From Amycolatopsis iheyensis (GTDB taxonomy: Bacteria; Actinomycetota; Actinomycetes; Mycobacteriales; Pseudonocardiaceae): a DNA stretch of 64,000 nucleotides. Shown here piece by piece: positions 19,367-28,081 of the stretch (position 1 is the first letter of the stretch; each line of letters begins with the position of its first letter). Under the pieces are notes generated by a model that saw nothing but the letters and a program-made list of their open reading frames with translations, ran no database searches and was not told where the DNA came from. The stretch covers positions 62,001-126,000 of the forward strand of contig NZ_JAMXQV010000006.1 in the NCBI RefSeq assembly GCF_024703995.1. The letters run 5' to 3'. Position numbers and translations under genes: made by a program.

Positions 19367-20397
19367 GCTTGGCGTGCGGGGCGGACGCCGAAGCCGTGAC
19401 CCGCGGCCTCGGCTTCGACTGCCACGACGTCGCGCCGGTGGTCTCGGTCCGCCCGCCGTGGGACCTGGCGCACTGGACCATGCCGCTACTGGAGGTGCTG
19501 ATCGTCGGCGGCGCCGTCTTCGCGCTGGCGCACGCCGTCCGCCGCCACCACGCGGGCGACCCGGTGAACCTGGCGCTGTGGTGGGCTTCGCTGGTCTACC
19601 TGTTCGTCACCGAGCCGCCGCTGTACTTCCCGGAGTGGTTCGGCCTCGACGAGCTGTACGGCTTCATCTTCGCCCACAACCTGTTCACCGTGCAGTTCAT
19701 GGGGGACCGGCTCCCGCTCTACATCGTGGCGTTCTACCCGGCGATCAGCCAGCTCGCCTACGAGCTGGTGCGCTCGCTCGGGATCTTCCGGCAGCGCGGC
19801 CCGTTCGCCGGGTCGGTCGCCGTGGCGTTCGTGTGCCAGGTGTTCTACGAGGTCTTCGACCAGCTCGGCCCACGGCTGAAGTGGTGGGCCTGGAACCCGG
19901 GCAACGACGTCGTCAACCACCCGGCGCTGGCGTCGGTGCCGATGACCAGCATGCTGCTGTTCGCCTCCGCGTCCTTCGGCGCGCTGACGTACCTGGTCGT
20001 GCGGCTGACCGGTGGTCCGCGCCGCGGCTGGTCGCTGACCCTGCGCACCGTGGCCGCCGGGGTGCTCACGCCACTGGCGATGGCGATCGCCGGTATCCCG
20101 TCCAGCTTCTTCGACGGGCACGTCGAGGCGCAGGCCTGGATCCTCGGGGTCGAGCTGGCCGCGCTCTGGGTGGCCGGCGCCTGGATCGTCTTCCGGGACA
20201 CCGCCGACCGCCCGCCGCCGTCCGCCTTCGCCCGCGTCTACCCGGCTGTCTACCTTGGCGTGCTGGCGGTGTTCTGGGTCGTGGCGGACGGCACCGGCCC
20301 GGCCGGGAGCCTGCCGTACGCGCTCGCCTGTTTCGCCGGGGCCGCGGCGGTGCTGGCGACGCTGTACCGGAAGGTGCGGGCACCTGCGCCGAGCTGA
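19363..20397 (+). CDS. Polytopic membrane protein partner of the LasC-like flavoprotein
   Basis: A 344-residue protein with about eight predicted membrane helices, not confidently assigned. Conserved-looking polar patches within the membrane region include TEPPLYFPEWFGLDELYGFI, FAHNLFTVQFMGDRLPLY, VFYEVFDQLGPRLKWWAWN and IPSSFFDGHVEAQ. The layout, with acidic and aromatic residues at helix ends, loosely recalls AveC-type membrane cyclases, but I would not claim that. The start overlaps the flavoprotein stop as ATGA, so they are translationally coupled and probably act on the same lipophilic compound. Confidence 0.8.
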   Translation: MSLACGADAEAVTRGLGFDCHDVAPVVSVRPPWDLAHWTMPLLEVLIVGGAVFALAHAVRRHHAGDPVNLALWWASLVYLFVTEPPLYFPEWFGLDELYGFIFAHNLFTVQFMGDRLPLYIVAFYPAISQLAYELVRSLGIFRQRGPFAGSVAVAFVCQVFYEVFDQLGPRLKWWAWNPGNDVVNHPALASVPMTSMLLFASASFGALTYLVVRLTGGPRRGWSLTLRTVAAGVLTPLAMAIAGIPSSFFDGHVEAQAWILGVELAALWVAGAWIVFRDTADRPPPSAFARVYPAVYLGVLAVFWVVADGTGPAGSLPYALACFAGAAAVLATLYRKVRAPAPS

Positions 20398-20425
20398 GCC
20401 GACGCGCTCGGGGAAGATGGGCCGC

Positions 20426-21028
20426 ATGGGGTACCACGGATGGCAGGGCAACCCGCCCGGCACCCAGGACGAGGCCCGCCGCCGGATCGTCGAAGCGGCG
20501 ACGGCGTGCCTCGACCGGGCCGGGCTGGCCAAGACCAGCCTTTCCGACGTCGCGGCGGAAGCCGGCGTGACGCGGCAGACCGTCTACCGCTACTTCCCGA
20601 AGCTCAAGGACATCCTGCGCGCGGTCGCGCTGGCCGGCGTCGAGGAGTTCGCCGGCCGGATGGAACGTCACCTGGCCGCCTTCGGCACCCCGGCCGAAGC
20701 GGCGGTGGAGTCGGTGGTGTTCGCGGTCCGGACGGTCCCCGGCGAGCCGTACCTCGGGTTGCTGCTGCAGGCGGGCGAGGCCGACTTCTTCACCGACGGC
20801 GTGCTTTCCCCGCTCGCGTTCTCGTTCGGCGCGGGGATCCTGCGCAATGTCCCGGTGGACTGGGCCGCGGCCGGCGTCGAAACGGACGAAGACCTCCAGG
20901 GCCTGGCGGAAGTCCTGATGCGGCTGTTCATGTCGTTCCTGCAGCACCCGTCGACCGCGCCGCGATCGGACGACGACCTGCGGGCACACCTCCGGCGGTG
21001 GATCGGGCCGGCGCTGCGGGAACCGTGA
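20426..21028 (+). CDS. TetR-family transcriptional regulator
   Basis: A 200-residue TetR protein starting MGYHGWQGNPPGTQDEARRR, with the HTH at residues 30-60 (GLAKTSLSDVAAEAGVTRQT, VYRYFPKLKDILRAV). The ATG at 20426 fits the family N-terminus; an ATG at 20417 is also in frame. It lies 28 bp after the membrane protein gene on the same strand, so it is probably the third gene of that operon and may bind the TCATACA/TGTATGA repeat in the operon promoter. Ligand unknown. Confidence 0.85.
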   Translation: MGYHGWQGNPPGTQDEARRRIVEAATACLDRAGLAKTSLSDVAAEAGVTRQTVYRYFPKLKDILRAVALAGVEEFAGRMERHLAAFGTPAEAAVESVVFAVRTVPGEPYLGLLLQAGEADFFTDGVLSPLAFSFGAGILRNVPVDWAAAGVETDEDLQGLAEVLMRLFMSFLQHPSTAPRSDDDLRAHLRRWIGPALREP

Positions 21029-21030
21029 GC

Positions 21031-21495
21031 TCAGCCGGGCGGAACCAGGGCTTCGGCCAGCTTGGCCACCGACGCGTGCAGCCCCTCGCGGTCCACGACC
21101 GGCAGGTGGGCGAGCATGCTGGTGTGGGTGAAGGCCGACCAGTCGTAGGTCAGGCTGACCGCCGTGCAGTGGTCGCCGGCCGGTTCGAGGCGCCACGTCC
21201 ACGTGTGGCCCGCGGGCGGGTGCCCCGGTTCGGCCGGCGCCCAGCCGAGCGCGCGGTCCGGCTCGAAGGTGACGACGTGGTTGGCGACCTGGTGCGCACC
21301 CTTCAGCGCGTTGTGCATGTTCATCACGAAGACCTGCCCGGCGTGGGTGATCGGGCCGGGCGCGGCGGCGCCGCGGATCATGCCGCTGGTGTCCAGGGCC
21401 CGGTGGTGACCCGGGTCGGCGAGGTGGGCGAACACGCGCGCCGCGGGCGCCTGGACCAGCCGGGTCGCGGTGATGACGCGGGGTTCGCTGCCCAT
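21031..21495 (-). CDS. SRPBCC-family (polyketide cyclase/START-like) protein
   Basis: A 154-residue single-domain START-fold protein. It has the N-terminal strand ITATRLVQAPAARVFAHLAD, the central strands VFVMNMHNALKG and VVTFEPDRALGWAPAEPG, then TWTWRLEPAGDHCTAVSLTYDW and a C-terminal helix. Such proteins bind hydrophobic ligands or serve as cyclases; nothing indicates which. The ATG at 21495 is preferred to a GTG at 21504. It converges on the TetR gene with two bases between the stops. Confidence 0.8.
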   Translation of the reverse strand: MGSEPRVITATRLVQAPAARVFAHLADPGHHRALDTSGMIRGAAAPGPITHAGQVFVMNMHNALKGAHQVANHVVTFEPDRALGWAPAEPGHPPAGHTWTWRLEPAGDHCTAVSLTYDWSAFTHTSMLAHLPVVDREGLHASVAKLAEALVPPG

Positions 21496-21534
21496 GGCGC
21501 CCACTCTGCCCCACCCGGGCCCGGACCGCAGCCG

Positions 21535-22620
21535 TCAGCCGAACGTGAACCACTGCGACGTCAGCAGCACCAGGCCGAGTGAGCACGCCGCCACCACGAC
21601 CAGCCCCAGCGCCGCCACCACCAACGGGCGGAAGCCGCTGCGGGCCATCTGGCGGAGGTCGAAGTTCAGGCCCACCCCGGCGAAGCACAGCAAGAACGCC
21701 CACTTCGACAGGTTGCCGAGGCTGGTCACCTCGGCCTTCGTGAACACGTGCGCCGTGGCCAGCGCCGACACCGCGATGAAGCCCAGCACGAACTTCGGGA
21801 ACGTGCGCCACACGAACGCCGCGCGTTGCTTCGGTCCACTCGCGACAGCCGTGCCGCCCCGGGTGGACCAGTACGCCGCGTACCCCAGCACCACCAGACC
21901 GATCAACGCGTTCCGGGTGCTCTTCACCGCCACCGCGACGTCCTGGGCGTGCGGCGAGTACGCCGCGCCGGTCGCCGTCGTCTCCGCGGTGTTGTCCACC
22001 GCCAGGCCCGCCCACAGCCCGAACTGCGTGTCGGACAGGTTCAGCGCGTGCCCGATCAGCGGGAAGGTGAACAGCGCGACCGCGCCGAGGGCGAGGATCG
22101 CGGCGATCGCGTAGCCGGAGTCCTCGTCGTCGGCGTTGATCGAGCCCTTGCCCGCGATGATCGCCGAGACACCGCAGATCGACGTCCCGATGGCCAGCAG
22201 CGACGACAACCGCCCGCCGAGCTTGAACGCCTTGCCCACCAGGAGGATCACCGTCGTCGCGACCGCCATGTCGACGAGGATCAGGCCGAGGCTGAGCCCG
22301 CCGAGCTTGGCCAGGTCGCCCAGCACGAACCGGGCGCCGAGCAGCACGATGCCGATCTTCAGCCAGAACTCGTAGGTGGCCACGCCGGGCCGGAACGGCG
22401 CCGGGACGCCGATCGTGTTGCGGATGAGCAGGCCCAGGATGATCGCCCACAGCACGTATTCGACGTCGGGCAACGCGGTGCCGGTCGCCTTGCCGATGCC
22501 GCGCACCCCGTTCTGCGCCAGGGTGCCGACGATCCCGACCGCGACGAGCAGCAGCAGGCCGGGAACGTAGCGGAGCACGGGGAGCGCCGTCAGCTCGCGG
22601 CGCGTGGCGGTGCCGGTCAT
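21535..22620 (-). CDS. YeiH-family putative anion (sulfate) exporter
   Basis: A 361-residue polytopic membrane protein of the YeiH/PSE family, with about ten helices. Family elements include [19 protein letters not shown], the helix pair around [27 protein letters not shown] with its conserved Cys, [13 protein letters not shown] and the C-terminal [19 protein letters not shown]. Members are annotated as putative sulfate exporters; transport substrate is not proven. The ATG at 22620 overlaps, as ATGA, the stop of a 43-residue membrane protein gene upstream, so the two are translated together. Confidence 0.85.
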   Translation of the reverse strand: MTGTATRRELTALPVLRYVPGLLLLVAVGIVGTLAQNGVRGIGKATGTALPDVEYVLWAIILGLLIRNTIGVPAPFRPGVATYEFWLKIGIVLLGARFVLGDLAKLGGLSLGLILVDMAVATTVILLVGKAFKLGGRLSSLLAIGTSICGVSAIIAGKGSINADDEDSGYAIAAILALGAVALFTFPLIGHALNLSDTQFGLWAGLAVDNTAETTATGAAYSPHAQDVAVAVKSTRNALIGLVVLGYAAYWSTRGGTAVASGPKQRAAFVWRTFPKFVLGFIAVSALATAHVFTKAEVTSLGNLSKWAFLLCFAGVGLNFDLRQMARSGFRPLVVAALGLVVVAACSLGLVLLTSQWFTFG

Positions 22621-22748
22621 TTGACGAGGAAGGTGACGGTCGGCAGCAAGCCGAACGCGGCCAGGAGGACGAGCACGGCCGCGACGGTCACCGCGGCCCA
22701 GTCGGCGCTGATCCGGCGCGCCGGCTTCGGATCCGAATCGGGGCTCAT
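22617..22748 (-). CDS. Small 43-residue single-TM protein coupled to the YeiH-type exporter
   Basis: An ORF of 43 residues. A charged N-terminus ([18 protein letters not shown]) is followed by one hydrophobic helix ([20 protein letters not shown]) and a short tail ending FLVK. Its stop overlaps the exporter start as ATGA, a strong sign of a real, coupled gene. Small single-TM accessory subunits occur beside several secondary transporters, for example MctB with MctC; a similar role here is inferred. No strong ribosome-binding site is visible. Confidence 0.65.
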   Translation of the reverse strand: MSPDSDPKPARRISADWAAVTVAAVLVLLAAFGLLPTVTFLVK

Positions 22749-22810
22749 GACCGCAGGACTTTAAGGCCCGGCAAGGCGGTTGGCCCGCGCGTCCAGCCGG
22801 TGGGACGCGC

Positions 22811-23701
22811 TCACCGGCGCCCGGCGAAGAACTCCCCGAGTGCGGCGGCCACCAGCTCGGGCCGTTCCTCCGGCAGGTAGTGATCACCCGGCAGGGCGCG
22901 TCCTCGCACATCGCTCGCGTACCCGCGCCAGACGTCGAGGACGTCGTAGCTCCGGCCGACGAAGCTGTGCTCACCCCACAACGCGAGCAGCGGCGCCGCG
23001 ATCAGCCGGCCGGCGTCGGCCTCGTCGTGCTCCAGGTCGACGCCCGCCGCCGCGCGGTAGCCCGCGCAGGACGCCGCGACCGCCGCCGGGTCCGAGAAGC
23101 ACCGGACGTACTCGGCGACGGCGGCCGGGTCGAAGGGGGTGCCGCCGTGGTGGCGGGCGTTCATCCGCGCCGTGATCCAGAACTCCGGGTCGGCGCCGAT
23201 GAGGTGTTCCGGGATCCCGTTGCCGGCCGCCAGGAAGAACCAGTGGAAGTAGCCGAGCCCGAACTCCTTGCCGGCGTGCTCGAACGCGTGCCGGGTCGGG
23301 ACGATGTCGAGCACCGCCAGCGCCGACACGGCTCCGGGCGCGTCGAGGGCGAGCCGGTGACCGACCCGCCCGCCGCGGTCGTGGCCCGCGACGCCGAACC
23401 GGTCGAAGCCGAGCGCGCGCATCACGAGCAGCTGGTCGCGGGCCATCGCGCGTTTCGCGTACTCGGGCTGGCCGGCACCCGGCGCGGGCTTGGCGCTGTC
23501 GCCGTACCCGCGCAGGTCGGCGAGCACGACGGTGTGCCGCGCGGCCAGCACCGGCGCGACGTGGTGCCAGATCAGGTGGGTCTGCGGATAGCCGTGCAGC
23601 AGCAGCACCGGCGGTCCGTCGCCGCCCACGGCGCAGTGGATCGTCACGCCGTCGGCGTCGATCGCGTGGTAGGTGAAGGAACCGGGCAGGGGAACGCTCA
23701 C
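22811..23701 (-). CDS. Alpha/beta hydrolase, haloacetate dehalogenase-like
   Basis: A 296-residue alpha/beta hydrolase. The oxyanion motif is [11 protein letters not shown]; the ADLRGYGDS loop and the nucleophile elbow [14 protein letters not shown], with Asp rather than Ser, are those of fluoroacetate/haloacetate dehalogenases and epoxide hydrolases. The catalytic His is in [10 protein letters not shown]. It should hydrolyse a carbon-halogen bond or epoxide, substrate unknown. The GTG at 23701 overlaps the stop of the tartrate-dehydrogenase-like gene (GTGA), so it is the last gene of a LysR-dehydrogenase-hydrolase operon. Confidence 0.85.
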   Translation of the reverse strand: MSVPLPGSFTYHAIDADGVTIHCAVGGDGPPVLLLHGYPQTHLIWHHVAPVLAARHTVVLADLRGYGDSAKPAPGAGQPEYAKRAMARDQLLVMRALGFDRFGVAGHDRGGRVGHRLALDAPGAVSALAVLDIVPTRHAFEHAGKEFGLGYFHWFFLAAGNGIPEHLIGADPEFWITARMNARHHGGTPFDPAAVAEYVRCFSDPAAVAASCAGYRAAAGVDLEHDEADAGRLIAAPLLALWGEHSFVGRSYDVLDVWRGYASDVRGRALPGDHYLPEERPELVAAALGEFFAGRR

Positions 23702-24744
23702 CGCAGTGCCTCCAGGACCGCCTTCGTGAACGTCTCGGTGGTGGCGGTGCCACCGAGATCGGGGGTGCGGACGCGGGTGTGCGCGAGGACGTCGCCGATG
23801 GCCTGCTCGACTTCGGCCGCGGCCTCGGCGTGGCCGAGGTGGTCGAGCAGCATCGCCGCCGTCCCGATCGCGCCGAGCGGGTTGGCGATGCCGCGCCCGG
23901 CGATGTCCGGGGCGGAGCCGTGCACCGGCTCGAACATCGACGGGAACTCGCCCTCGGGGTTGAGGTTCGCCGCCGGGGCGATGCCGATGCTGCCGGCGAC
24001 CGCGGCCGCGAGGTCGGACAGGATGTCCCCGAAGAGGTTCGACGCGACGACCACGTCGAAGCGCGCGGGATCGAGGACCACCTTGGCGCACAAGGCGTCG
24101 ATGTGCTCGGCGTCCCACGTGACACCCGGGTGGTCCGTCGCGGTCTCCGCGACGATCTCGTCCCAGAACGGCATGGTGTGGACGATGCCGTTCGACTTCG
24201 TCGCCGAGGTCAGCCGGCCGCGGCGCGCAGCCGCGAGCCGGAACGCGAAGGCGGCGACGCGGCTGGTGCCCGCCCGGGTGAAGACGGCTTCCTGGACGGC
24301 CAGGTCGTGGCCGAGCCGGCCGCCGATCTCGCTGTACTCGCCCTCGACGTTTTCGCGGACGACGACGAGGTCGACCTCACCCGCCCGGGCCGCCCGCACC
24401 GGGCTTTCGACGCCGGCGAAGACCTTGACCGGGCGCAGGTTGACGTACTGCCGGAAGCCGCGGCGGATCGGGATGAGCAGGCCCCACAGGGAAACGTGGT
24501 CGGGCACCGACGGGTCGCCGACCGCGCCGAGGAAGATCGCGTCGTGGTGGCGGATCCGGTCGAGGCCGTCCTCGGGCATCATCGCGCCGAGCTCGGCGTA
24601 ACGGCGGCAGGACCAGTCGAACTCGTCGTAGGCGAAGCCGACGCCGTGGCGCTTGCCGACGACGTCGAGCACCTGACGGGCGGCCGGGGTGACCTCCCGG
24701 CCGATGCCGTCGCCGGGGATGAGGGCGATGCGATGCGTGACCAT
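23698..24744 (-). CDS. Tartrate dehydrogenase/decarboxylase-like (isopropylmalate dehydrogenase superfamily)
   Basis: A 348-residue metal- and NAD-dependent beta-decarboxylating dehydrogenase. It shows IALIPGDGIGREVTPAARQV at the N-terminus, SLWGLLIPIRRGFRQYVNLR typical of the tartrate dehydrogenase branch, VVRENVEGEYSEIGGRLG, and the C-terminal metal and NAD region ASNLFGDILSDLAAAVAGSI then FEPVHGSAPDIAGRGIANPL. Likely substrates are tartrate or malate-like 2-hydroxyacids. It is not the leucine enzyme, since no leu genes adjoin. The ATG at 24744 is favoured. It follows a LysR gene on the same strand. Confidence 0.85.
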   Translation of the reverse strand: MVTHRIALIPGDGIGREVTPAARQVLDVVGKRHGVGFAYDEFDWSCRRYAELGAMMPEDGLDRIRHHDAIFLGAVGDPSVPDHVSLWGLLIPIRRGFRQYVNLRPVKVFAGVESPVRAARAGEVDLVVVRENVEGEYSEIGGRLGHDLAVQEAVFTRAGTSRVAAFAFRLAAARRGRLTSATKSNGIVHTMPFWDEIVAETATDHPGVTWDAEHIDALCAKVVLDPARFDVVVASNLFGDILSDLAAAVAGSIGIAPAANLNPEGEFPSMFEPVHGSAPDIAGRGIANPLGAIGTAAMLLDHLGHAEAAAEVEQAIGDVLAHTRVRTPDLGGTATTETFTKAVLEALR

Positions 24745-24801
24745 GCCGCTGATGGCATCACCCGCGCGGGGGTCGCGTCCAAGACCTGACTCCACTGCGC
24801 G

Positions 24802-25683
24802 TTATCGGCTCAGGCTATGAGCGACTTCGAGGAACGCGCTCGCGGCCGGGGTGAGGTCGCCCGCGCGGCTGACCAGGGCGATGTGCAGGTGCCGCGCCGG
24901 TTCGAGGTCGAGGACCAGCGCGCCCGCCTGCCGGGCCAGCGTGGCCCAGGAGTCGGTGAGCACCGCGACGCCGACGCCGCCGAGCACCAGCGGCAGGATG
25001 GCTTCCCGGTGCTCGGTCTCGACCACTTCGGACAGTGCCACCCCGCTCGCCCGGATTTCGTCGACGAGCCGGCGCATCCCGGTGCCGGGCTGGCCGACGA
25101 TCAGCCGCTGCCCGGCGAGGTCCTCGTCCCGCACGACGTCGCCCGGCGCGAACGGCCCGCCGGCCGGGCACACGAGCACGAACCGCTGCTTCCCCCACGG
25201 CCGCAGCTCGACGCCCGCGGCGGCCGGTGACTCGTCGGCGCCGAGCAGCCCCAGCTCGGTCTGTCCACTTCGGACCTGCCGGAGGACGTCGTCGGCGGTG
25301 AACGCGGCCCGCACGGACACCGACAGCCCGGGGTGCCGCTCGGTGACGGCCTTGATCATCCGCGCCAGCGGGTCGACGGCCTGCGACGGCATGGCCGCGA
25401 TCTCGACCCGGCCGACCTGCAGGCCGGCCACCGATTCGACGCTCGAGCGCGCGTGGGCCAGCCCGCGCACGACCTGCCGCGCGGGCTCGATCAGCGCCCG
25501 GCCCGCGTCGGTCAGCACCAGCCGCCGCCCGATCCGGTGGAACAGCTCGCTCCCGAGGTCCCGCTCGAGCGCCCGCACCGCCTGCGACAGCGACGGCTGC
25601 GCGACGTACAGCGCCGCGGCGGCCTTGTTCACGCTGCCGTGGTCGACCACCGCGAGGAAGTACCGCAGCTGCCGGGCGTCCAT
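24802..25683 (-). CDS. LysR-family transcriptional regulator
   Basis: A 293-residue LysR protein with the N-terminal wHTH MDARQLRYFLAVVDHGSVNK, AAAALYVAQPSLSQAVRALE and a type-2 periplasmic-binding-like effector domain beginning about residue 90. It lies upstream of, and on the same strand as, the tartrate-dehydrogenase-like gene (57-bp gap) rather than divergent from it, so it may be co-transcribed and respond to the organic acid substrate. That link is inferred from order only. Confidence 0.88.
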   Translation of the reverse strand: MDARQLRYFLAVVDHGSVNKAAAALYVAQPSLSQAVRALERDLGSELFHRIGRRLVLTDAGRALIEPARQVVRGLAHARSSVESVAGLQVGRVEIAAMPSQAVDPLARMIKAVTERHPGLSVSVRAAFTADDVLRQVRSGQTELGLLGADESPAAAGVELRPWGKQRFVLVCPAGGPFAPGDVVRDEDLAGQRLIVGQPGTGMRRLVDEIRASGVALSEVVETEHREAILPLVLGGVGVAVLTDSWATLARQAGALVLDLEPARHLHIALVSRAGDLTPAASAFLEVAHSLSR

Positions 25684-25707
25684 GCGGGACAGTCTCGCAG
25701 CACCCGG

Positions 25708-26832
25708 TCAGACGTGCGCGGTCTTCCGCCCCGAGCTGCCGACGACGTCGAAGTCGCGGGCCTTGCCGGTCGTGTTGAGGTGGGCGATGTCGGCCTGCTC
25801 GAAGTCGACGTCCATGACCGGCGTGGACTTCTCCAGGTCGCGCCGGTGCTCGCTGGGAATGCCCCAGTCGTAGCGCTTCTGGATCTCGACGTGGTAGTCG
25901 ATCTGGTCGCCGTGCTTCTCGCCGACCAGGCGGTACTGGAAGTGGTTGAACGAGTAGTACCAGTCCTGGCCGCCCTTGCCGTCCCGCTCGAGGTCGGGGG
26001 CGGTGGTCTGCCACTCGGTCGTGAACGGGCCGTCGGGGCGCTTGCCGAGGTCCGCCGCGTCCTTGTCGACCCGCTCCTGGAACGACGGCAGGTCGTCGAG
26101 CATGTCCTGCACCGGCGCCTCGACCGTCTTGCCGTCGCCGTCGAGGTAGTGCTGCAGCAGCCACGCGGCGTGGTCGTTGCCCTGCTTCACCAGCCCCAGC
26201 AGGACGACGTTGTGCAGCTGGTTCCAGACCCGCCGGTCGTGCTCGGTGGGCGGGAGCACCCCGTAGCGGCGGTCCTCGGTCTCGAAGTTGTCCTTCGTGC
26301 CGAAGACGACCTTGAGGTTGCGGGCCAGCTCCTCGTCGATCTCGGTGGCCTGCTTCAGGTGCGCTCGGATCTGCTTCTCGAGGCCGTCGGCGATGTGCCG
26401 CTGCTCGCCGAGCGCGTCGAAGTACCCGGGTGACACGCCCGGGGTGTCGTCCCAGGTGACCTGGCCCGCCGCGGTGACCGTCATGCCCTGTTCGCGGGCC
26501 TGGCGCTGCAGGTCGAGCACGGCCCGCTGGTGCCCTTCGAGGCCCTTGAGCCCCGACGTGCCCTCGCTGCCGTCGGCTTCGACGTCGATGTACTTCCGCA
26601 GCGCCTTGACCTCGGCGTCGACCGCGTCGAAGTCCCAGCGGATCCGCGCGCAGTACTTCGTCGCGGCCTCGCCGCCCTTGCCCGCCCACTCGCCGTCTTC
26701 GAGCGGAGTCACGACCGCGGCCTCGTAGGCGTCGCGCATCCGCTCGAGCTTCCGGTGGACCATCGCCCACTGCTCGGCGAACGTCTCCAGCCCGGCGACG
26801 TCCAGCTCCGTCAGCTGCCGGAAATCAACCAA
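25708..26832 (-). CDS. Putative type VII secretion effector with unknown C-terminal domain
   Basis: A 374-residue protein. Residues 1-110 are helical with a W-x-G turn (EWAGKGGEAATKY, Trp49 and Gly51), like WXG100/LXG secretion domains. A helical middle follows. The last 120 residues form a compact aromatic-rich domain (DWYYSFNHFQYRLVGE, IDYHVEIQKRYDWGIPSEHR, DIAHLNTTGKARDFDVVGSS) that I do not recognise and that resembles the small C-terminal toxin domains of polymorphic toxins. The likely start is TTG 26832, overlapping the end of the preceding gene by eight bases. No ESX ATPase genes are in the window. Confidence 0.7.
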   Translation of the reverse strand: MVDFRQLTELDVAGLETFAEQWAMVHRKLERMRDAYEAAVVTPLEDGEWAGKGGEAATKYCARIRWDFDAVDAEVKALRKYIDVEADGSEGTSGLKGLEGHQRAVLDLQRQAREQGMTVTAAGQVTWDDTPGVSPGYFDALGEQRHIADGLEKQIRAHLKQATEIDEELARNLKVVFGTKDNFETEDRRYGVLPPTEHDRRVWNQLHNVVLLGLVKQGNDHAAWLLQHYLDGDGKTVEAPVQDMLDDLPSFQERVDKDAADLGKRPDGPFTTEWQTTAPDLERDGKGGQDWYYSFNHFQYRLVGEKHGDQIDYHVEIQKRYDWGIPSEHRRDLEKSTPVMDVDFEQADIAHLNTTGKARDFDVVGSSGRKTAHV

Positions 26833-27292
26833 GGTTCCGTCCCCCGCCCACGGCGTCGGCGCCGGCCGAGTCCGTCTTCGTGTACGCGTCGGCGCTGAGC
26901 CGGAAGTTCTCCGCGGCCTCGGCGAGCCGCTGGTGCAGGAGGTCGTTGAGCCCGTCCCAGCGCGACCGCAGCTCGTCGACGCTGCCGGCGAACGCCCAGC
27001 CCGGCGCGGACCGTCCCAGCGGCGCGAAGGTGTCGTCGGCCGCGCCGCGCAGGGCGTTCACGGCGACGGCGGTCTCGTCGCAGGCGTCGGCGCGCTGCCG
27101 CAGCCAGGACGGCGTCACCCCGATGTCCGGACCCCACGGCGGCACGCGCTTCGGCGGTGGCCCGGGGGAGGGGGACGGCGTGGGCTCCGGCGTGGGTTTC
27201 GCGTCGTGGTCGCCCGGCGACGGCGGTGGCGGCGTCACTCCCGGCGTCGGTTCGGACACCACGCGCCAGCCACCGTTTTCCCCTGCCACCAC
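26825..27292 (-). CDS. Type VII secretion-associated helical protein (EspC/DUF2580-like)
   Basis: A 155-residue protein. The N-terminal 55 residues are Pro-rich (EPTPSPSPGPPP), then come two long amphipathic helices with VTPSWLRQRADACDETAVAV, a WAFAGSVDELRSRWDGLND turn and the closing AAENFRLSADAYTKTDS, the arrangement of EspC/ESX target proteins. The GTG at 27292 (or the next codon) has GGGAGGGAG upstream. The downstream gene starts inside its last codons, so the two are coupled; it may be the secretion partner or chaperone of the putative effector. Confidence 0.7.
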   Translation of the reverse strand: MVAGENGGWRVVSEPTPGVTPPPPSPGDHDAKPTPEPTPSPSPGPPPKRVPPWGPDIGVTPSWLRQRADACDETAVAVNALRGAADDTFAPLGRSAPGWAFAGSVDELRSRWDGLNDLLHQRLAEAAENFRLSADAYTKTDSAGADAVGGGRNLG

Positions 27293-27420
27293 CGGACTCC
27301 CTCCCGAAGATCTTCCGCCAGGCTACGACGCGGACGGCGGCGTCCCGTGCCAATTCGGTGGCCGCGGTGGTGCCCGTTGCCTATGGTTTCGGCGGAGGAC
27401 GAAACCAGGGAGGACACGGA

Positions 27421-28056
27421 ATGCGGCTCGCCGGGCTGAAGTGGCGGGCGACGGTCAGCACCGCACGGCTGGCCGGCGTCGGCTACCGCGTGCTGCGTCC
27501 CGGCCGGCCGATCCGGCACGCCGAGCTGGTGGAGGACCGGTTCGGCGCGGAGCTGGCGGTGGACCAGGCCGCGGCGCTCGACCTCGCCGTCGCGTGGTGG
27601 CTGGCCGCACGGTCCCCGCACAGCCTCGTCCACCTGCCCCTGCGCTCGACCGGGCCGCTCGACCTCGTGCTGCTGCACCACAGCCTCGGGTTCCGCGTGT
27701 CGGGCTGGAAGCAGCTGCGGTCGCGGCTGTCGCCACCCGCGATGACCACCGTCACCCTGCCGCCCACCCCGTTCCGCCCCGTCGAGCGCGCCGAACACGA
27801 GCGGTTCTTCCACCGGGACTTCCGGGACCACCTCAACTACGCCTTCGCCGCGGACACCCTGTTCGTCATCGGCAGCCGGCTCGCCTTCGAACTCGCCGCC
27901 GAAGAAGTCCGCGCGCTGGCCGAGGACGCCCCGGCGCAGCTGGCCCGGGTGCCAGGTGACCACGTCTGCGCGGAAATCGGGCTGGGGCGGTGGGTTCCGC
28001 ACCACCGGCGGAACCCGGCCGCCCAGCTCCACGTGTACCGGCGCGTTCTGCCCTGA
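27421..28056 (+). CDS. Uncharacterised 211-residue protein
   Basis: Not recognised. It begins MRLAGLKWRATVSTARLAGV and contains LHHSLGFRVSGWKQLRSRL, a long charged central stretch (FRPVERAEHERFFHRDFRDH) and a C-terminal PGDHVCAEIGLGRWVPHHRR. There is no signal peptide or clear transmembrane helix. The ATG at 27421 has a strong GGGAGG seven bases upstream. It is divergent from the type VII secretion pair with about 130 bp between them, so an immunity or regulatory link to that pair is possible but unsupported. Confidence 0.72.
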   Translation: MRLAGLKWRATVSTARLAGVGYRVLRPGRPIRHAELVEDRFGAELAVDQAAALDLAVAWWLAARSPHSLVHLPLRSTGPLDLVLLHHSLGFRVSGWKQLRSRLSPPAMTTVTLPPTPFRPVERAEHERFFHRDFRDHLNYAFAADTLFVIGSRLAFELAAEEVRALAEDAPAQLARVPGDHVCAEIGLGRWVPHHRRNPAAQLHVYRRVLP

Positions 28057-28081
28057 GGAGTTTCCCGTGCGCAGAACACGA

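Noticed and set aside
20066..22450. 794-codon minus ORF across the TetR, SRPBCC and exporter genes
   Set aside because: It crosses three genes that have clear motifs in other frames and ends in Arg/Pro runs.
24815..26770. 651-codon minus ORF over the LysR and type VII effector genes
   Set aside because: An alternative frame of both; the motif-bearing frames are supported by family matches.
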